From assembly GCA_964429005.1 (NCBI GenBank), contig CAYSAJ010000016.1, forward strand, positions 1 to 43,246: 43,246 nucleotides of DNA. The letters are read 5' to 3'. Made by a program: the position numbers and the translations under genes. Positions 24,548-32,959 of the stretch are shown piece by piece. How positions within the stretch are numbered: position 1 is the stretch's first letter; every line of letters starts with the position of its first letter. The notes under the pieces are model-generated. The model did not search any database and had not been told where the DNA came from. It saw only the letters and a list, made by a program, of their open reading frames with translations. Origin of the DNA: JACRBE01 sp964429005. GTDB lineage: Bacteria > Chlamydiota > Chlamydiia > Chlamydiales > JACRBE01.

Positions 24548-27275
24548 ATTCTTTTAAAGAACTTACGGGAGCTTTTTTATCTTTTTGTATTCCCAAATCT
24601 TCAAGTAGTAATAATCCCTTTTCAAGAAAGTCTTTTTCATAGTCAAAAGCATGGTGGTGCCAATCGCCAGGAAGAGATTTCCCTAAATAGTGGGGGATTA
24701 ATGAGTACAGTGCTGGGTGCTTTTCTTTAATGAGTCTTGGAAGAGGGAATGCTGTCGTGGAGAGCCTATTAAAAAGAACGGCTGCAAGGTAAAGGGGAGA
24801 GGCGGTTTTCGCGAGATTTGTGCTGGAGTGTTTTGATAATAGTGACCTTGCCTGATCAAGTGAGCCAGCCTTTAAAAGGGCAAGCACCTCATAGTAGTCT
24901 AAGTAGATCTCTAAATCATGGTCAGCAAAGCGAGAGCGGATTTTATTGAAAAGAGGGAGAAACGAGCGGTAGTGGGAAAGAGAAAACCGATCCAGCAAAG
25001 ATAGTGTGATTTTTAAATCCAACGTTGAGGACTCCTCAGAAAGCTCAGAGATCCAAAGCTCAGCCTCCTCACTATTAAAAAAGCAAATTTTTTCTAAAAC
25101 CGGATGAGGGTGTTTTTCTAGTAGTTTTTGCACAGAGGGAAAATCTTGAAGAGCCATAAGAGCAAAAAAAATGCTCTCAATCAGTTCATGATGAGATATC
25201 CCTTCTGACATTTCCAAAAGGATGAGAGGTTTGTTGAGCCAAAAGGCTAGTTGAATCGCTAAATCCTTCATTTCCGTATCATGCCCTTGTGAGGGGGTAA
25301 AAGGGGAGAAAAAGAAAAGGGGCTGGAGATATTGCCTGAGAAGCTGGATCAGTTGCTTCGTGTTGTGAGAAGATAGATCGTGTAGATATCGGATGACGAT
25401 GAGAGCAAAAAGATAGGTTCCTTGGCGATCCTTGGCGCTGAGTTCATGAAAGCGGAAGATGACATGGTCGTGAATTCGAAAAAGCATGGGATGGCTCGGA
25501 TACTTCCGAAGAGCAAGCTCGAGGCATTTTGCTTCTTCTTCCCTGTCTTTCTCTTCTCGATAGATGAGAGATTTTCCTAGATATTCCAGAGGAGCTCCCG
25601 AGGTTTTCCCAAGGCGTTCAAATTCTTCATAGGCTTTGTCTGTTAGTTTTTCTTTTTCTTTGTGTGTAGTACAAGTTTTGGCCATTTCAAGAAGGGTAAT
25701 GCCTGAGCGAAAAAGAGCTTCTCTACTCTCTGACCTTCCTTTAAAAGAATCAGCAATCTTCCGATATTCATACAAAGCTTTATCAAAGTGCTTGGATGCA
25801 AAGAAGGCATCAGGGATCGAAAGGCAGTTGACCATTGCATTTTGTGATCCAGAGAACACTTTCCAATCTTTGATGGTAAACTGCATATCTTTACATATAA
25901 GACCTACTTGCGAGCCCATAATGGGAATGTGACCTACATACTTCAAAATCAGCTTTTCATTGATGGAAACAAAGACGTTCGAGTCAATTTTCTCGATGCA
26001 TATTTTCCCTTCTTGCTCGACAAATTCACTTGGACAATCAAGAACTTGTACGTTGTCTAAAAAGAGCTGAGCTCCAGGATTTGTTTTAGATCCGAGCCAT
26101 AAACAAAATCCTCTTTGGAGGGCTTCTTTTGCATTCGATGAGGGAAGTCCAAACAAGAGCCCTACGCCATGAGATTTAGGCAGCAGCGTTAAAGTCGCTT
26201 CAATTTTGATGTTACCAGGGAAAGAGCCTTTGGCTAGCATCAAGATGACCCATTCAGAAAGAGGCCCGAGCTGGGTTATAGCCGTATGGGGGTTGAGAAG
26301 GACTGTTTCTTGAAAGGTGAAATCTTCCACCTTGTTAATATCTAATGATGCTTCGATCGTCCAATCAGGTCTGCCTTCCAAATACTTCTCGATATCATGG
26401 ATCAAAGCACTGACCGATTGATATCTCTCTTCTGGATTAGGATGGAGTACTTTCTCCGTGATCAGGCTGAGAGCTTTTGGAATGTCCCTTGTAGGAGCGA
26501 GCTGTACTGGATCGACGTAAACTTCAAAGTCGATCTTTTGCTCAGATTCTTTTATTGTTTTGCGTTTAAATGGAAGTCTTAGTGACAAGATTTGGTAGAG
26601 TATAACACCGAGAGCGTAAATATCTGTTTGGAGGTCTGCTTTTTTACCTTTGATCCGCTCTGGAGGCATATAAGAAAGAGTTCCAACAATTTTTCCAATC
26701 CGTGTCAGGGAGGGATGCCTTTCAAGCCCCATTTCCATTTCAGCTTCTTCAATAGGATGGATAATTTTTTCAGCAAGGCCCCAGTCCAACACTAAAACTT
26801 CACCAAATTTCCCTACGATAATATTTTCTGGCTTAAGGTCTCGATGTAAAAATCCTTTGGAGTGAGCGTAAGCAATCGCATGGCAAACGTGGAGAAATAC
26901 ACGAAGAAGAGCTTGAATAGAATGGCCAATAGGATGGGGCTCTCTTCCTTCTTTTTGTCTAAAATGAGTTTCACGCACGATTTGCTTAAGTGTTTCTCCT
27001 TCCACATACGGCATAATGTAGTACATTTTTTCGTCGCCGACATGGATCGAATAGATAGGAATAATAGAGGGATGACTGAGCTGAGAAGCGATTTTTGCTT
27101 CGTTTAAAAACCGCTCTGTCACGTTTTTATATTTGAGAAGATCACTTCGGATGCACTTAATTGCGATTTTTCTCTCACAAATAGGATCAAAAGCTAAGTA
27201 TACCTCTCCCATGCCCCCCTTGCCGAGGCTTCTGATAATGGGATATCTGTCAATTTGCTTAGGGATGTCATTCAT
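24525..27275 (-). CDS. pknD: Ser/Thr protein kinase PknD-like, with C-terminal sensor region
   Basis: 916 aa. Residues about 9-285 are a Hanks-type kinase: glycine loop GKGGMGEVY, VAIK-type lysine in KIAIKCI, catalytic loop HRDLKPENI, and GTLSYMPPERI. The Mg-binding DFG reads DWG (VLDWGLAEK). No membrane helix is obvious. Residues about 320-475 look like a beta-sandwich (concanavalin/laminin-G-like), and the rest is a helical repeat region of TPR character. This is the size and order of the chlamydial PknD kinase encoded near valS. Substrates are unknown; a role in developmental control or phosphorylation of secreted proteins is inferred from the family. The end overlaps the plus-strand Inc-like gene by 23 bases. 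Confidence 0.9.
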   Translation of the reverse strand: MNDIPKQIDRYPIIRSLGKGGMGEVYLAFDPICERKIAIKCIRSDLLKYKNVTERFLNEAKIASQLSHPSIIPIYSIHVGDEKMYYIMPYVEGETLKQIVRETHFRQKEGREPHPIGHSIQALLRVFLHVCHAIAYAHSKGFLHRDLKPENIIVGKFGEVLVLDWGLAEKIIHPIEEAEMEMGLERHPSLTRIGKIVGTLSYMPPERIKGKKADLQTDIYALGVILYQILSLRLPFKRKTIKESEQKIDFEVYVDPVQLAPTRDIPKALSLITEKVLHPNPEERYQSVSALIHDIEKYLEGRPDWTIEASLDINKVEDFTFQETVLLNPHTAITQLGPLSEWVILMLAKGSFPGNIKIEATLTLLPKSHGVGLLFGLPSSNAKEALQRGFCLWLGSKTNPGAQLFLDNVQVLDCPSEFVEQEGKICIEKIDSNVFVSINEKLILKYVGHIPIMGSQVGLICKDMQFTIKDWKVFSGSQNAMVNCLSIPDAFFASKHFDKALYEYRKIADSFKGRSESREALFRSGITLLEMAKTCTTHKEKEKLTDKAYEEFERLGKTSGAPLEYLGKSLIYREEKDREEEAKCLELALRKYPSHPMLFRIHDHVIFRFHELSAKDRQGTYLFALIVIRYLHDLSSHNTKQLIQLLRQYLQPLFFFSPFTPSQGHDTEMKDLAIQLAFWLNKPLILLEMSEGISHHELIESIFFALMALQDFPSVQKLLEKHPHPVLEKICFFNSEEAELWISELSEESSTLDLKITLSLLDRFSLSHYRSFLPLFNKIRSRFADHDLEIYLDYYEVLALLKAGSLDQARSLLSKHSSTNLAKTASPLYLAAVLFNRLSTTAFPLPRLIKEKHPALYSLIPHYLGKSLPGDWHHHAFDYEKDFLEKGLLLLEDLGIQKDKKAPVSSLKEFKSQSES

Positions 27276-27359
27276 ACATTAAGGCGGCTTTTCAACGGTA
27301 ACTCGCTGAGGTCAGTGTAGAAATTTTCCTCGAAAATCGCAACCAAATCCTTCGCGGCT

Positions 27360-28103
27360 CTAACAAGAAAGACGGCGCTTGGGATCGCCTGGCAAACCCT
27401 TGGCTGCTACGATAGTTCCATGGGGAATGGAAGTATACCTGGTTGCAGTACTTTCAGATGAAAAATATTCAAGCCAGATAACCGCCCTTGCTCGCAAAGC
27501 AAAAAAGGAGGTCAAAGCAGTTGATGAAACAGCAGATCGTATCGGGGCTAATTGATTTATGGATTCTTCAATTCTGGCTATCAGTATAGTTAGCGCCGCT
27601 CGAAGAGGTATTAATTGTTGAGCATCAACGATTCCATGTTTATCGAATTTTAAGGTGTCAATTTCGAGATTTTCAACTTCCAGAGCCACTGCAGTTAGGG
27701 TCTCCTGAGATTTTTTTATGACTCCTTCTAGATCTGGTGATTCTGCACCTAAATGAAGATCGACATCCTTAGCGGTTCCTCCAGAAGGGGTTCTGCGATC
27801 TCTGGGGAGCCAAACGAGGGTTGTGCCTCCTCTAGTCGGGGAGGTCGAGAAACGAAGACTGGAGGTGCTCTCAGCTCGCTGAGCTCCTACTGATGGAGGT
27901 CTTAAAGAGTGGGAAGAAGCGCTGCCAAGTAAGAGAGCTGCGCTTGCTTTAGCCTTGTCGGCAGTTGTAATCATCCCTTCCACAGCAACCATTTCCCCGA
28001 CTAGCGAGCTGCCAGAGGCTGAATGGGCAAGAGGTTTGATTTCAGCATCGGACTCTAAGGAAGATAACAGTCTTGCTTTAGCAATCCCAGCAGAGGGGTC
28101 CAT
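27360..28103 (-). CDS. candidate secreted effector, unknown
   Basis: 247 aa. Residues about 1-115 are Ser/Ala/Thr/Arg-rich and probably disordered. The second half holds two predicted helices (LEGVIKKSQETLTAVALEVENL and LIPLRAALTILIARIEESINQL) and a basic C-terminus ending RRLSC. No Sec signal. The composition matches that of the protein after valS, but I could not align the two. No clear ribosome binding site lies ahead of the ATG (context ACATAATTT). It is the first leftward gene upstream of pknD, 84 bases before it, and might be cotranscribed with it. Confidence 0.55.
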   Translation of the reverse strand: MDPSAGIAKARLLSSLESDAEIKPLAHSASGSSLVGEMVAVEGMITTADKAKASAALLLGSASSHSLRPPSVGAQRAESTSSLRFSTSPTRGGTTLVWLPRDRRTPSGGTAKDVDLHLGAESPDLEGVIKKSQETLTAVALEVENLEIDTLKFDKHGIVDAQQLIPLRAALTILIARIEESINQLAPIRSAVSSTALTSFFALRARAVIWLEYFSSESTATRYTSIPHGTIVAAKGLPGDPKRRLSC

Positions 28104-28261
28104 AAATTATGTTTTTTTTGTTAAGAGTTTTTAAAGAATCTGATTTTTTCAGAATCACTATCAAAAATCAAGAGTTTATTCCCTTTTTTGAGGAGCTTTA
28201 ACAATTTGTTGCATAGAAAATTTCGATGAAGCATTCTGATCTTTCTTTGAGAGGATGTCCT

Positions 28262-29263
28262 ATGAAAAAGAGAGTGATATTAACAGGGGATCGTCCTACA
28301 GGTTGTCTTCACCTAGGACACTATGTGGGTTCACTGCGGGCAAGAGTTGAGCTTCAATCAGTGCATCAGCAATATATTATGATTGCCGACGCCCAAGCTC
28401 TCACTGATCACGCAGACAGGCCTCATATTGTAAGAGAAAACGTCCTTCAGGTGGCGCTTGATTATCTTGCCGTTGGCATCGATCCTTCTCTTTCGACTGT
28501 GTTTATTCAATCTTGTATTCCCGCCACTTCAGAGCTTACTTGCTACTATCTCAATTTAGTGACATGGAATAGACTCAAACACAACCCCACAGTAAAAGCT
28601 GAGATCAAACAAAAGAATTTTGGGGATTCTGTCCCTGCAGGTTTCATGATCTACCCCGTTTCTCAAGCAGCTGATATCACCTGCGTAAGAGCCGATCTTG
28701 TTCCTGTTGGTGAAGATCAAAAGCCCATGATTGAACAAACCAATGAAATCGTCCGATCGTTCAATCGCACCTATCAAACAGATGTCCTTGTTGAAGCAGA
28801 GGCTTTAATCCCTAAGATTGCTAGACTTCCAGGTACAGACGGAAATGCAAAAATGGGGAAAACCTTAGGAAATGCGATCTATCTCTCAGATCCCGAAGAT
28901 GTGGTCTCATCCAAAGTTAAAAAAATGTACACTGACCCCAATCACCTTCGTGTAGAAGATCCAGGCCAGGTGAAGGGGAATCCAGTCTTTACTTATCTAG
29001 ATGCTTTTGGAACAGATCATGAAAAAATCGCCGAAATGAAAGCCCACTATCAAAAAGGTGGTCTTGGAGATATGACGGTGAAGAAATATTTGCTCGAAGT
29101 TTTACAAGAAATGTTAGGGCCTATGAGAGAGAGACGTGCTCATTTTGCTAAGGACCCTCATGAAGTCATGAAAATGCTTCACAGGGGGAATGAGAAAGCG
29201 AATGAGCGCGCTGAGGAAACTCTTCGGATGGTCAAAGAAGCGATGAAGATCAATTATTTTTGA
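28262..29263 (+). CDS. trpS: tryptophanyl-tRNA synthetase
   Basis: 333 aa from ATG 28262, chosen because AGAGGA lies 6 bases upstream and the protein then begins with the family start KKRVILTGDRPTG. A longer in-frame ATG at 28226 adds 12 residues without support. It charges tRNA-Trp. The HIGH motif is TGCLHLGHY, and the KMSKS loop reads AKMGKTLGN, a variant with Gly-Lys-Thr instead of Ser-Lys-Ser. MIYPVSQAADI and DLVPVGEDQKPMIE are typical. No attenuator or T-box-like leader is visible upstream. The 3' end overlaps the convergent membrane protein gene by 10 bases. Confidence 0.95.
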   Translation: MKKRVILTGDRPTGCLHLGHYVGSLRARVELQSVHQQYIMIADAQALTDHADRPHIVRENVLQVALDYLAVGIDPSLSTVFIQSCIPATSELTCYYLNLVTWNRLKHNPTVKAEIKQKNFGDSVPAGFMIYPVSQAADITCVRADLVPVGEDQKPMIEQTNEIVRSFNRTYQTDVLVEAEALIPKIARLPGTDGNAKMGKTLGNAIYLSDPEDVVSSKVKKMYTDPNHLRVEDPGQVKGNPVFTYLDAFGTDHEKIAEMKAHYQKGGLGDMTVKKYLLEVLQEMLGPMRERRAHFAKDPHEVMKMLHRGNEKANERAEETLRMVKEAMKINYF

Positions 29264-29625
29264 TCTTGCTCTTCTTCAATCTCATGGTTTAAATCCTCTT
29301 CAACCTCATCCTCGTCTTCTTCATGTCTATGCCAAAACTCTTTGGAAAGAATATAAATGGCGCCGATGATGAAGACAACAGGAAGTAGTATGTCTGATGA
29401 AACGTCATAAAGAGCTGTAAAAAAGACGCCCAAGAAAACAAGAAGAGAAAGGCACATATCATAAATGTGACCGAGCAAATACTGGCGGGTCGCCAAAGAA
29501 ATTCCAATCACCACCATGATGGCGGGCCAAAGAGAAAATTGGAAAGAAATCACTGCAAGCCCTAGTAAAAATACAGCGCCGCTGATCGCTTTTGCCCTAC
29601 GGTTTGAAACAAGGGGTTTTGCCAT
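29254..29625 (-). CDS. small integral membrane protein with acidic tail, unknown
   Basis: 123 aa with about four hydrophobic spans between residues 12 and 90 (AISGAVFLLGLAVISF, LWPAIMVVIGISLA, CLSLLVFLGVFFTALY, LLPVVFIIGAIYIL), followed by a very acidic cytosolic tail (EEDEDEVEEDLNHEIEEEQ). The ATG has a GGAG ribosome binding site 6-7 bases upstream. It lies 8 bases after the spoIID stop, so it is the last gene of the ruvB-spoIID operon. No family recognised. Confidence 0.7.
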   Translation of the reverse strand: MAKPLVSNRRAKAISGAVFLLGLAVISFQFSLWPAIMVVIGISLATRQYLLGHIYDMCLSLLVFLGVFFTALYDVSSDILLPVVFIIGAIYILSKEFWHRHEEDEDEVEEDLNHEIEEEQDQK

Positions 29626-29633
29626 GAATACTC

Positions 29634-30794
29634 CTATCTGATTGTGCTGGGTTGATTCCCAAATTTTTCAATTTTTTGTAGGTAGGTCATAGGAAAGAAA
29701 TCAGCAAGGATTTCCTGCATAGTGCCACCTTTTTTTGCTCTTTCTGCTGAAGAATAAAGACAAAGTCCTGTTCCCATTCCTTCTCCAAATCCTTCAAAAG
29801 TAATCGTCTCACCAGCGATGTTGATTAAGAAATCACTGCTTTTTAAAGAAGATCCAATTTTCTCAAAAAGTTCGCTCATCGTAAAGTTTACGTAACTGCC
29901 AGGTTTCTCTTTAATTCGGACCCCATAAACTTTGCAAGAAGATTTGTCGATAAAAAGATCCATGTTCTCTACAGATTTGACATTAAGTTTATGAGCTAAT
30001 TCCTGGAGAGAGAGAGAAAATCGCCATTTTGTGTTGAAGCGGTGTTGCATAGCGAGAGGGACTTGAGCTCCTGAAGGGCATGGGACGTTTTTTCGATACA
30101 TCGTAGCAAAAGAAGAGGTGCTTCCTGCGCAGTCTTCAGTAATAGTGCAAGCAAACGGCATCTCTTTGTAAGTCATGACAAGATGCTTTGTCTGATGAAT
30201 AGCCTTTTCAATCGAATAATCAATCAGGGTAGAAGCGATTCCTCCATAAGAGACATCACTTGCTTTGATGTGATAATATGAGCCGTGGTTTTTCAAAGCG
30301 GTGTGGTAGGCGTTTGTTCGATAGACAACTGCTAGAGCCTCTAAAACGGGAGGGGCAAAATGACGGCTGGATAATTCCTTGGTCATCACGCTGCTTATGT
30401 AGGTTTCTATATCTACTTCGTTGATAATCTGGATTTTTTGATCATAGGAGTAAATCTCCATGAAGCCTCGATATTCAATCCCATCAACTAGGATTGAAGA
30501 ATCGGGGCTTGATGAAACAATCTGTAATTGAAAAACTCCAGGAAATCCTTCACCCCATTTGAGTCCATCTTTTTGGGGAAGAGTGAAAAATCGTTTTCCA
30601 AGAAGTCCACTGCTAAGTAACTTTCCATTTTGGGGGTTATAGACTTTGTAGCCACCCTTTGTTTCAATCAAACTTCCCGATGCGTCTTGTTTAATGAGAA
30701 CTCTGATAGTAGGTGGTTTGTCGATGGTGTGATCGGGAGTGTCTGCAAGAGCTAAAGAGGTAAAACAAAGAAAAAGAAAAGCTCTCTTCCTCAT
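29634..30794 (-). CDS. SpoIID/LytB-domain protein, peptidoglycan remodelling
   Basis: 386 aa. A signal peptide (MRKRAFLFLCFTSLALA) exports it to the periplasm. Residues about 120-330 match the SpoIID domain: an INEVDIETYISSVMTKELS segment holding the expected catalytic glutamate, then VLEALAVVYRTNAYHTA, then SYGG and a C-terminal GFGEGMGTGLCLYSSAERAKKG motif, the usual GxGxGxGLSQ-type end. SpoIID proteins cut glycan strands lacking stem peptides. In chlamydiae, which make only a division-site peptidoglycan ring, this family is thought to help remodel it. Start overlaps the ruvB stop by 4 bases. Confidence 0.85.
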   Translation of the reverse strand: MRKRAFLFLCFTSLALADTPDHTIDKPPTIRVLIKQDASGSLIETKGGYKVYNPQNGKLLSSGLLGKRFFTLPQKDGLKWGEGFPGVFQLQIVSSSPDSSILVDGIEYRGFMEIYSYDQKIQIINEVDIETYISSVMTKELSSRHFAPPVLEALAVVYRTNAYHTALKNHGSYYHIKASDVSYGGIASTLIDYSIEKAIHQTKHLVMTYKEMPFACTITEDCAGSTSSFATMYRKNVPCPSGAQVPLAMQHRFNTKWRFSLSLQELAHKLNVKSVENMDLFIDKSSCKVYGVRIKEKPGSYVNFTMSELFEKIGSSLKSSDFLINIAGETITFEGFGEGMGTGLCLYSSAERAKKGGTMQEILADFFPMTYLQKIEKFGNQPSTIR

Positions 30795-31774
30795 AACTGC
30801 ACTCCAAGATGTTCATAGGCCGCAGGAGTGACCTCTCGGCCTCGTTTTGTTCTTTTAAGAAGACCTTGCATGAGTAAATAAGGTTCATAAACCTCTGATA
30901 GGGTCATCGCTTCTTCCCCTATTGCAGCGGAAAGAGTTTGAATCCCTACAGGACCCCCTTGATAGTGATTAATGATCGTCTCAAGGATCTTTTTGTCCAT
31001 TTCATCAAGGCCCATTTCATCAATCGATAGCATGTTGAGGGCTTTTTTCACGACGCTCAGATCGGCAGTAGCGTGGTCATGCATCTGCGCATAATCCCTT
31101 GTCCACTTAACGAGGTTGTTGCCGATCCGGGGAGTCCCCCTTGCTCTCTTCGCAATTTCTAGCGATCCTTCCTCAGTAAGGTTCATTCGAAGGATTGAAG
31201 ATGATCGCTGAATGATTTTCTGAAGTTCTGCTTTGTCATAGTAATCAAGGCGGCAGGTAAAGTGGAATCGAGATCTAAGGGGAGAGGTGATGAGTCCAAG
31301 GCGAGTTGTAGCCCCAATCAGCGTAAATGGTTCTAAGTTCACTTGAACACTCCGAGCATTAGGTCCGCTGTCTATGATCAAATCAAGCCTGAAATGTTCT
31401 ATCGCTGGATAAAGATATTCCTCAACAACACGGCTGAGTCTATGGATCTCATCGATGAAAAGAATATCTCCCGCTTTTAAGTTTGTTAAAATTCCTGCCA
31501 GGTCTCCTGCTCTTTCGATACTTGGGCCAGAAGTAACAACGATATTCGTTCCCATTTCATTGGCTAAAATAGAAGCAAGAGTTGTTTTACCAAGTCCTGG
31601 TGGTCCATAAAAAAGAGTGTGGCCTAAGGGTTCTGAGCGTTTTTTCGCAGCTCCTAGGAGAATTTGGAGCCTTTCATGAATGGAAGTGTGTCCGACAAAG
31701 TCTTTTAAGAGCTTTGGTCTGAGCTGGTGATCAAATTGTTGATCAGACTTGCTTACGGGTAGTGCTTCATACAT
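30791..31774 (-). CDS. ruvB: Holliday junction branch migration helicase RuvB
   Basis: 327 aa from the ATG at 31774. A TTG at 31801 extends the frame by nine residues, but it would place the purine-rich AAGGAGAGG inside the gene, whereas that run is the likely ribosome binding site for the ATG (11 bases, somewhat long). RuvB drives branch migration with RuvA in recombination repair. Walker A GPPGLGKTTLA, Walker B ILFIDEIHRL, sensor IGATTRLG and the C-terminal winged-helix region (GGPVGIQTLSAAIGEE) are all present. Coupled to spoIID by a 4-base overlap and divergent from dcd, an arrangement close to that of Chlamydia (ruvB next to dcd). Confidence 0.96.
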   Translation of the reverse strand: MYEALPVSKSDQQFDHQLRPKLLKDFVGHTSIHERLQILLGAAKKRSEPLGHTLFYGPPGLGKTTLASILANEMGTNIVVTSGPSIERAGDLAGILTNLKAGDILFIDEIHRLSRVVEEYLYPAIEHFRLDLIIDSGPNARSVQVNLEPFTLIGATTRLGLITSPLRSRFHFTCRLDYYDKAELQKIIQRSSSILRMNLTEEGSLEIAKRARGTPRIGNNLVKWTRDYAQMHDHATADLSVVKKALNMLSIDEMGLDEMDKKILETIINHYQGGPVGIQTLSAAIGEEAMTLSEVYEPYLLMQGLLKRTKRGREVTPAAYEHLGVQL

Positions 31775-31880
31775 AAAAAGTTGATCCTCTCCTTCCCACA
31801 AGATAAAACTCTAGCAGGAAAAGGATTTCAAAAGCTATAACTAATAAACTACAACAAATCACGCAACACTTATTTTTATT

Positions 31881-32450
31881 ATGAGCTTAAAATCGGATAA
31901 ATGGATCAAGAAAATGGCTAAGGAAAAGGGGATGATTGAACCTTTTTCAGAAAAGCTAATTAAAGAAGCAAACGGCGATCGAATCGTAAGCTATGGGCTT
32001 TCAAGCTACGGCTACGATCTACGTGTATCAGACCAGTTTAAGGTTTTTACTAACGTATATAACTCGATGGTAGATCCTAAAAAGTTCATGGAAGATTCTT
32101 TTGTCCATATCCAGTCGGATGTGTGCATTATTCCACCGAATTCTTTTGCTTTAGCAGTCAGTGTTGAATATTTCCGGATCCCCCGAAATGTTCTCACTCT
32201 TTGCATAGGGAAGTCGACTTACGCCCGTTGCGGAATCATAGTGAATGTAACTCCTTTTGAGCCTGAATGGGAAGGTTTTGTCACCTTGGAGATTTCTAAC
32301 ACGACACCACTGCCAGCAAAAATTTATGCAAATGAAGGACTCGCTCAAGTTCTCTTTTTGGAAGCGGATGAGGTGTGTGAGACTTCTTATGCAGACCGCC
32401 AGGGAAAGTACATGAATCAGCCCAAAAATGTAACTTTGCCCACTGTTTAA
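31881..32450 (+). CDS. dcd: dCTP deaminase
   Basis: 189 aa, normal length. It deaminates dCTP to dUTP, the source of dTMP precursors. Conserved stretches: SYGLSSYGYDLRVSD (about 34-48), IGKSTYARCGIIVNVTPFEPEWEG with the catalytic glutamate in the following TLEISN, and YADRQGKYMNQ at the C-terminus. A TATAAC box (about 31835) lies in the divergent gap from ruvB; no clear ribosome binding site. Followed by two hairpins. Confidence 0.95.
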   Translation: MSLKSDKWIKKMAKEKGMIEPFSEKLIKEANGDRIVSYGLSSYGYDLRVSDQFKVFTNVYNSMVDPKKFMEDSFVHIQSDVCIIPPNSFALAVSVEYFRIPRNVLTLCIGKSTYARCGIIVNVTPFEPEWEGFVTLEISNTTPLPAKIYANEGLAQVLFLEADEVCETSYADRQGKYMNQPKNVTLPTV

Positions 32451-32455
32451 GCAGA

Positions 32456-32485
32456 AAAAAGGCGAAATTCCCTTTATTTTTTTTT
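32456..32485 (+). terminator. probable terminator of dcd, first hairpin
   Basis: AAAGG (32458-32462) pairs with CCTTT (32471-32475) around an eight-base loop, followed by A and nine T. The stem is weak but the T tract is long. Confidence 0.5.
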
Positions 32486-32502
32486 CTAAAAATATCATTC
32501 TA

Positions 32503-32541
32503 CACCCTACAGAGGAAAATGTTCCTGTGTGGGGTGCTTTC
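32503..32541 (+). terminator. long hairpin downstream of dcd
   Basis: A 15-position stem (32503-32517 with 32522-32536) pairs at 14 positions, one of them G-T, with one G-G mismatch and a four-base loop. It is followed by CTTTCTCTTC. It lies 52 bases after the dcd stop and 85 bases ahead of the FtsB-like gene. It could be a second, back-up terminator or a processed RNA end. Confidence 0.5.
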
Positions 32542-32626
32542 TCTTCGTTGAATATCAATCTCTAATTTGATATTTATAAAATTAGATTAATAAATTAAAA
32601 ACAAGAGAGGTTGTTTTGTTTAATAA

Positions 32627-32959
32627 ATGAAATTAAAAACGAATAAAAATCTCAAATTTTCATTTATTTCAAAATGTCGCCATTTCGCAAAGGAATGGGG
32701 ATGGGTAGCCCTCTTTGTTTTTGCAAGCTACTACACCTTTTTCCAAGTTCGATCTGAACTTGATAAAGAAAAAAACCTTCTTTTGAAGAAATTTCAAGAG
32801 ATAGAGCAGCTCACCGTCGCAGCACTAGATTTGCAAGAAGAGCTAGAGCTCTGTTTACAAAGTCAGTCCGATCCCGAATGGGTCAAACTTGCCCTCAAGA
32901 AAAAACTCGGTGTTGTTCCTCACGGCCAAACGAAGGTTTATTTCAAAGGCGATTCATGA
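32627..32959 (+). CDS. FtsB/DivIC-like single-span coiled-coil protein
   Basis: 110 aa. A basic N-terminus is followed by one membrane span (about 25-41, WVALFVFASYYTFF) and a coiled coil (about 45-80, rich in K, E, L). A C-terminal segment DPEWVKLALKKKLGVVPHGQ matches the usual end of FtsB/DivIC (AR-x2-LG-x-V-x-x-GE). FtsB proteins link divisome parts at the septum. Chlamydiae lack FtsZ but keep several divisome proteins, so the call is sensible though based on layout and a short motif. Its stop overlaps the next start by 4 bases (ATGA), a tie to the CNNM-like pair. Confidence 0.6.
   Translation: MKLKTNKNLKFSFISKCRHFAKEWGWVALFVFASYYTFFQVRSELDKEKNLLLKKFQEIEQLTVAALDLQEELELCLQSQSDPEWVKLALKKKLGVVPHGQTKVYFKGDS

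Noticed and set aside
19363..28103. Common ancestry of the two Ser/Arg-rich proteins beside valS and pknD
   Set aside because: Only composition is shared; I could not align the folded C-terminal halves.
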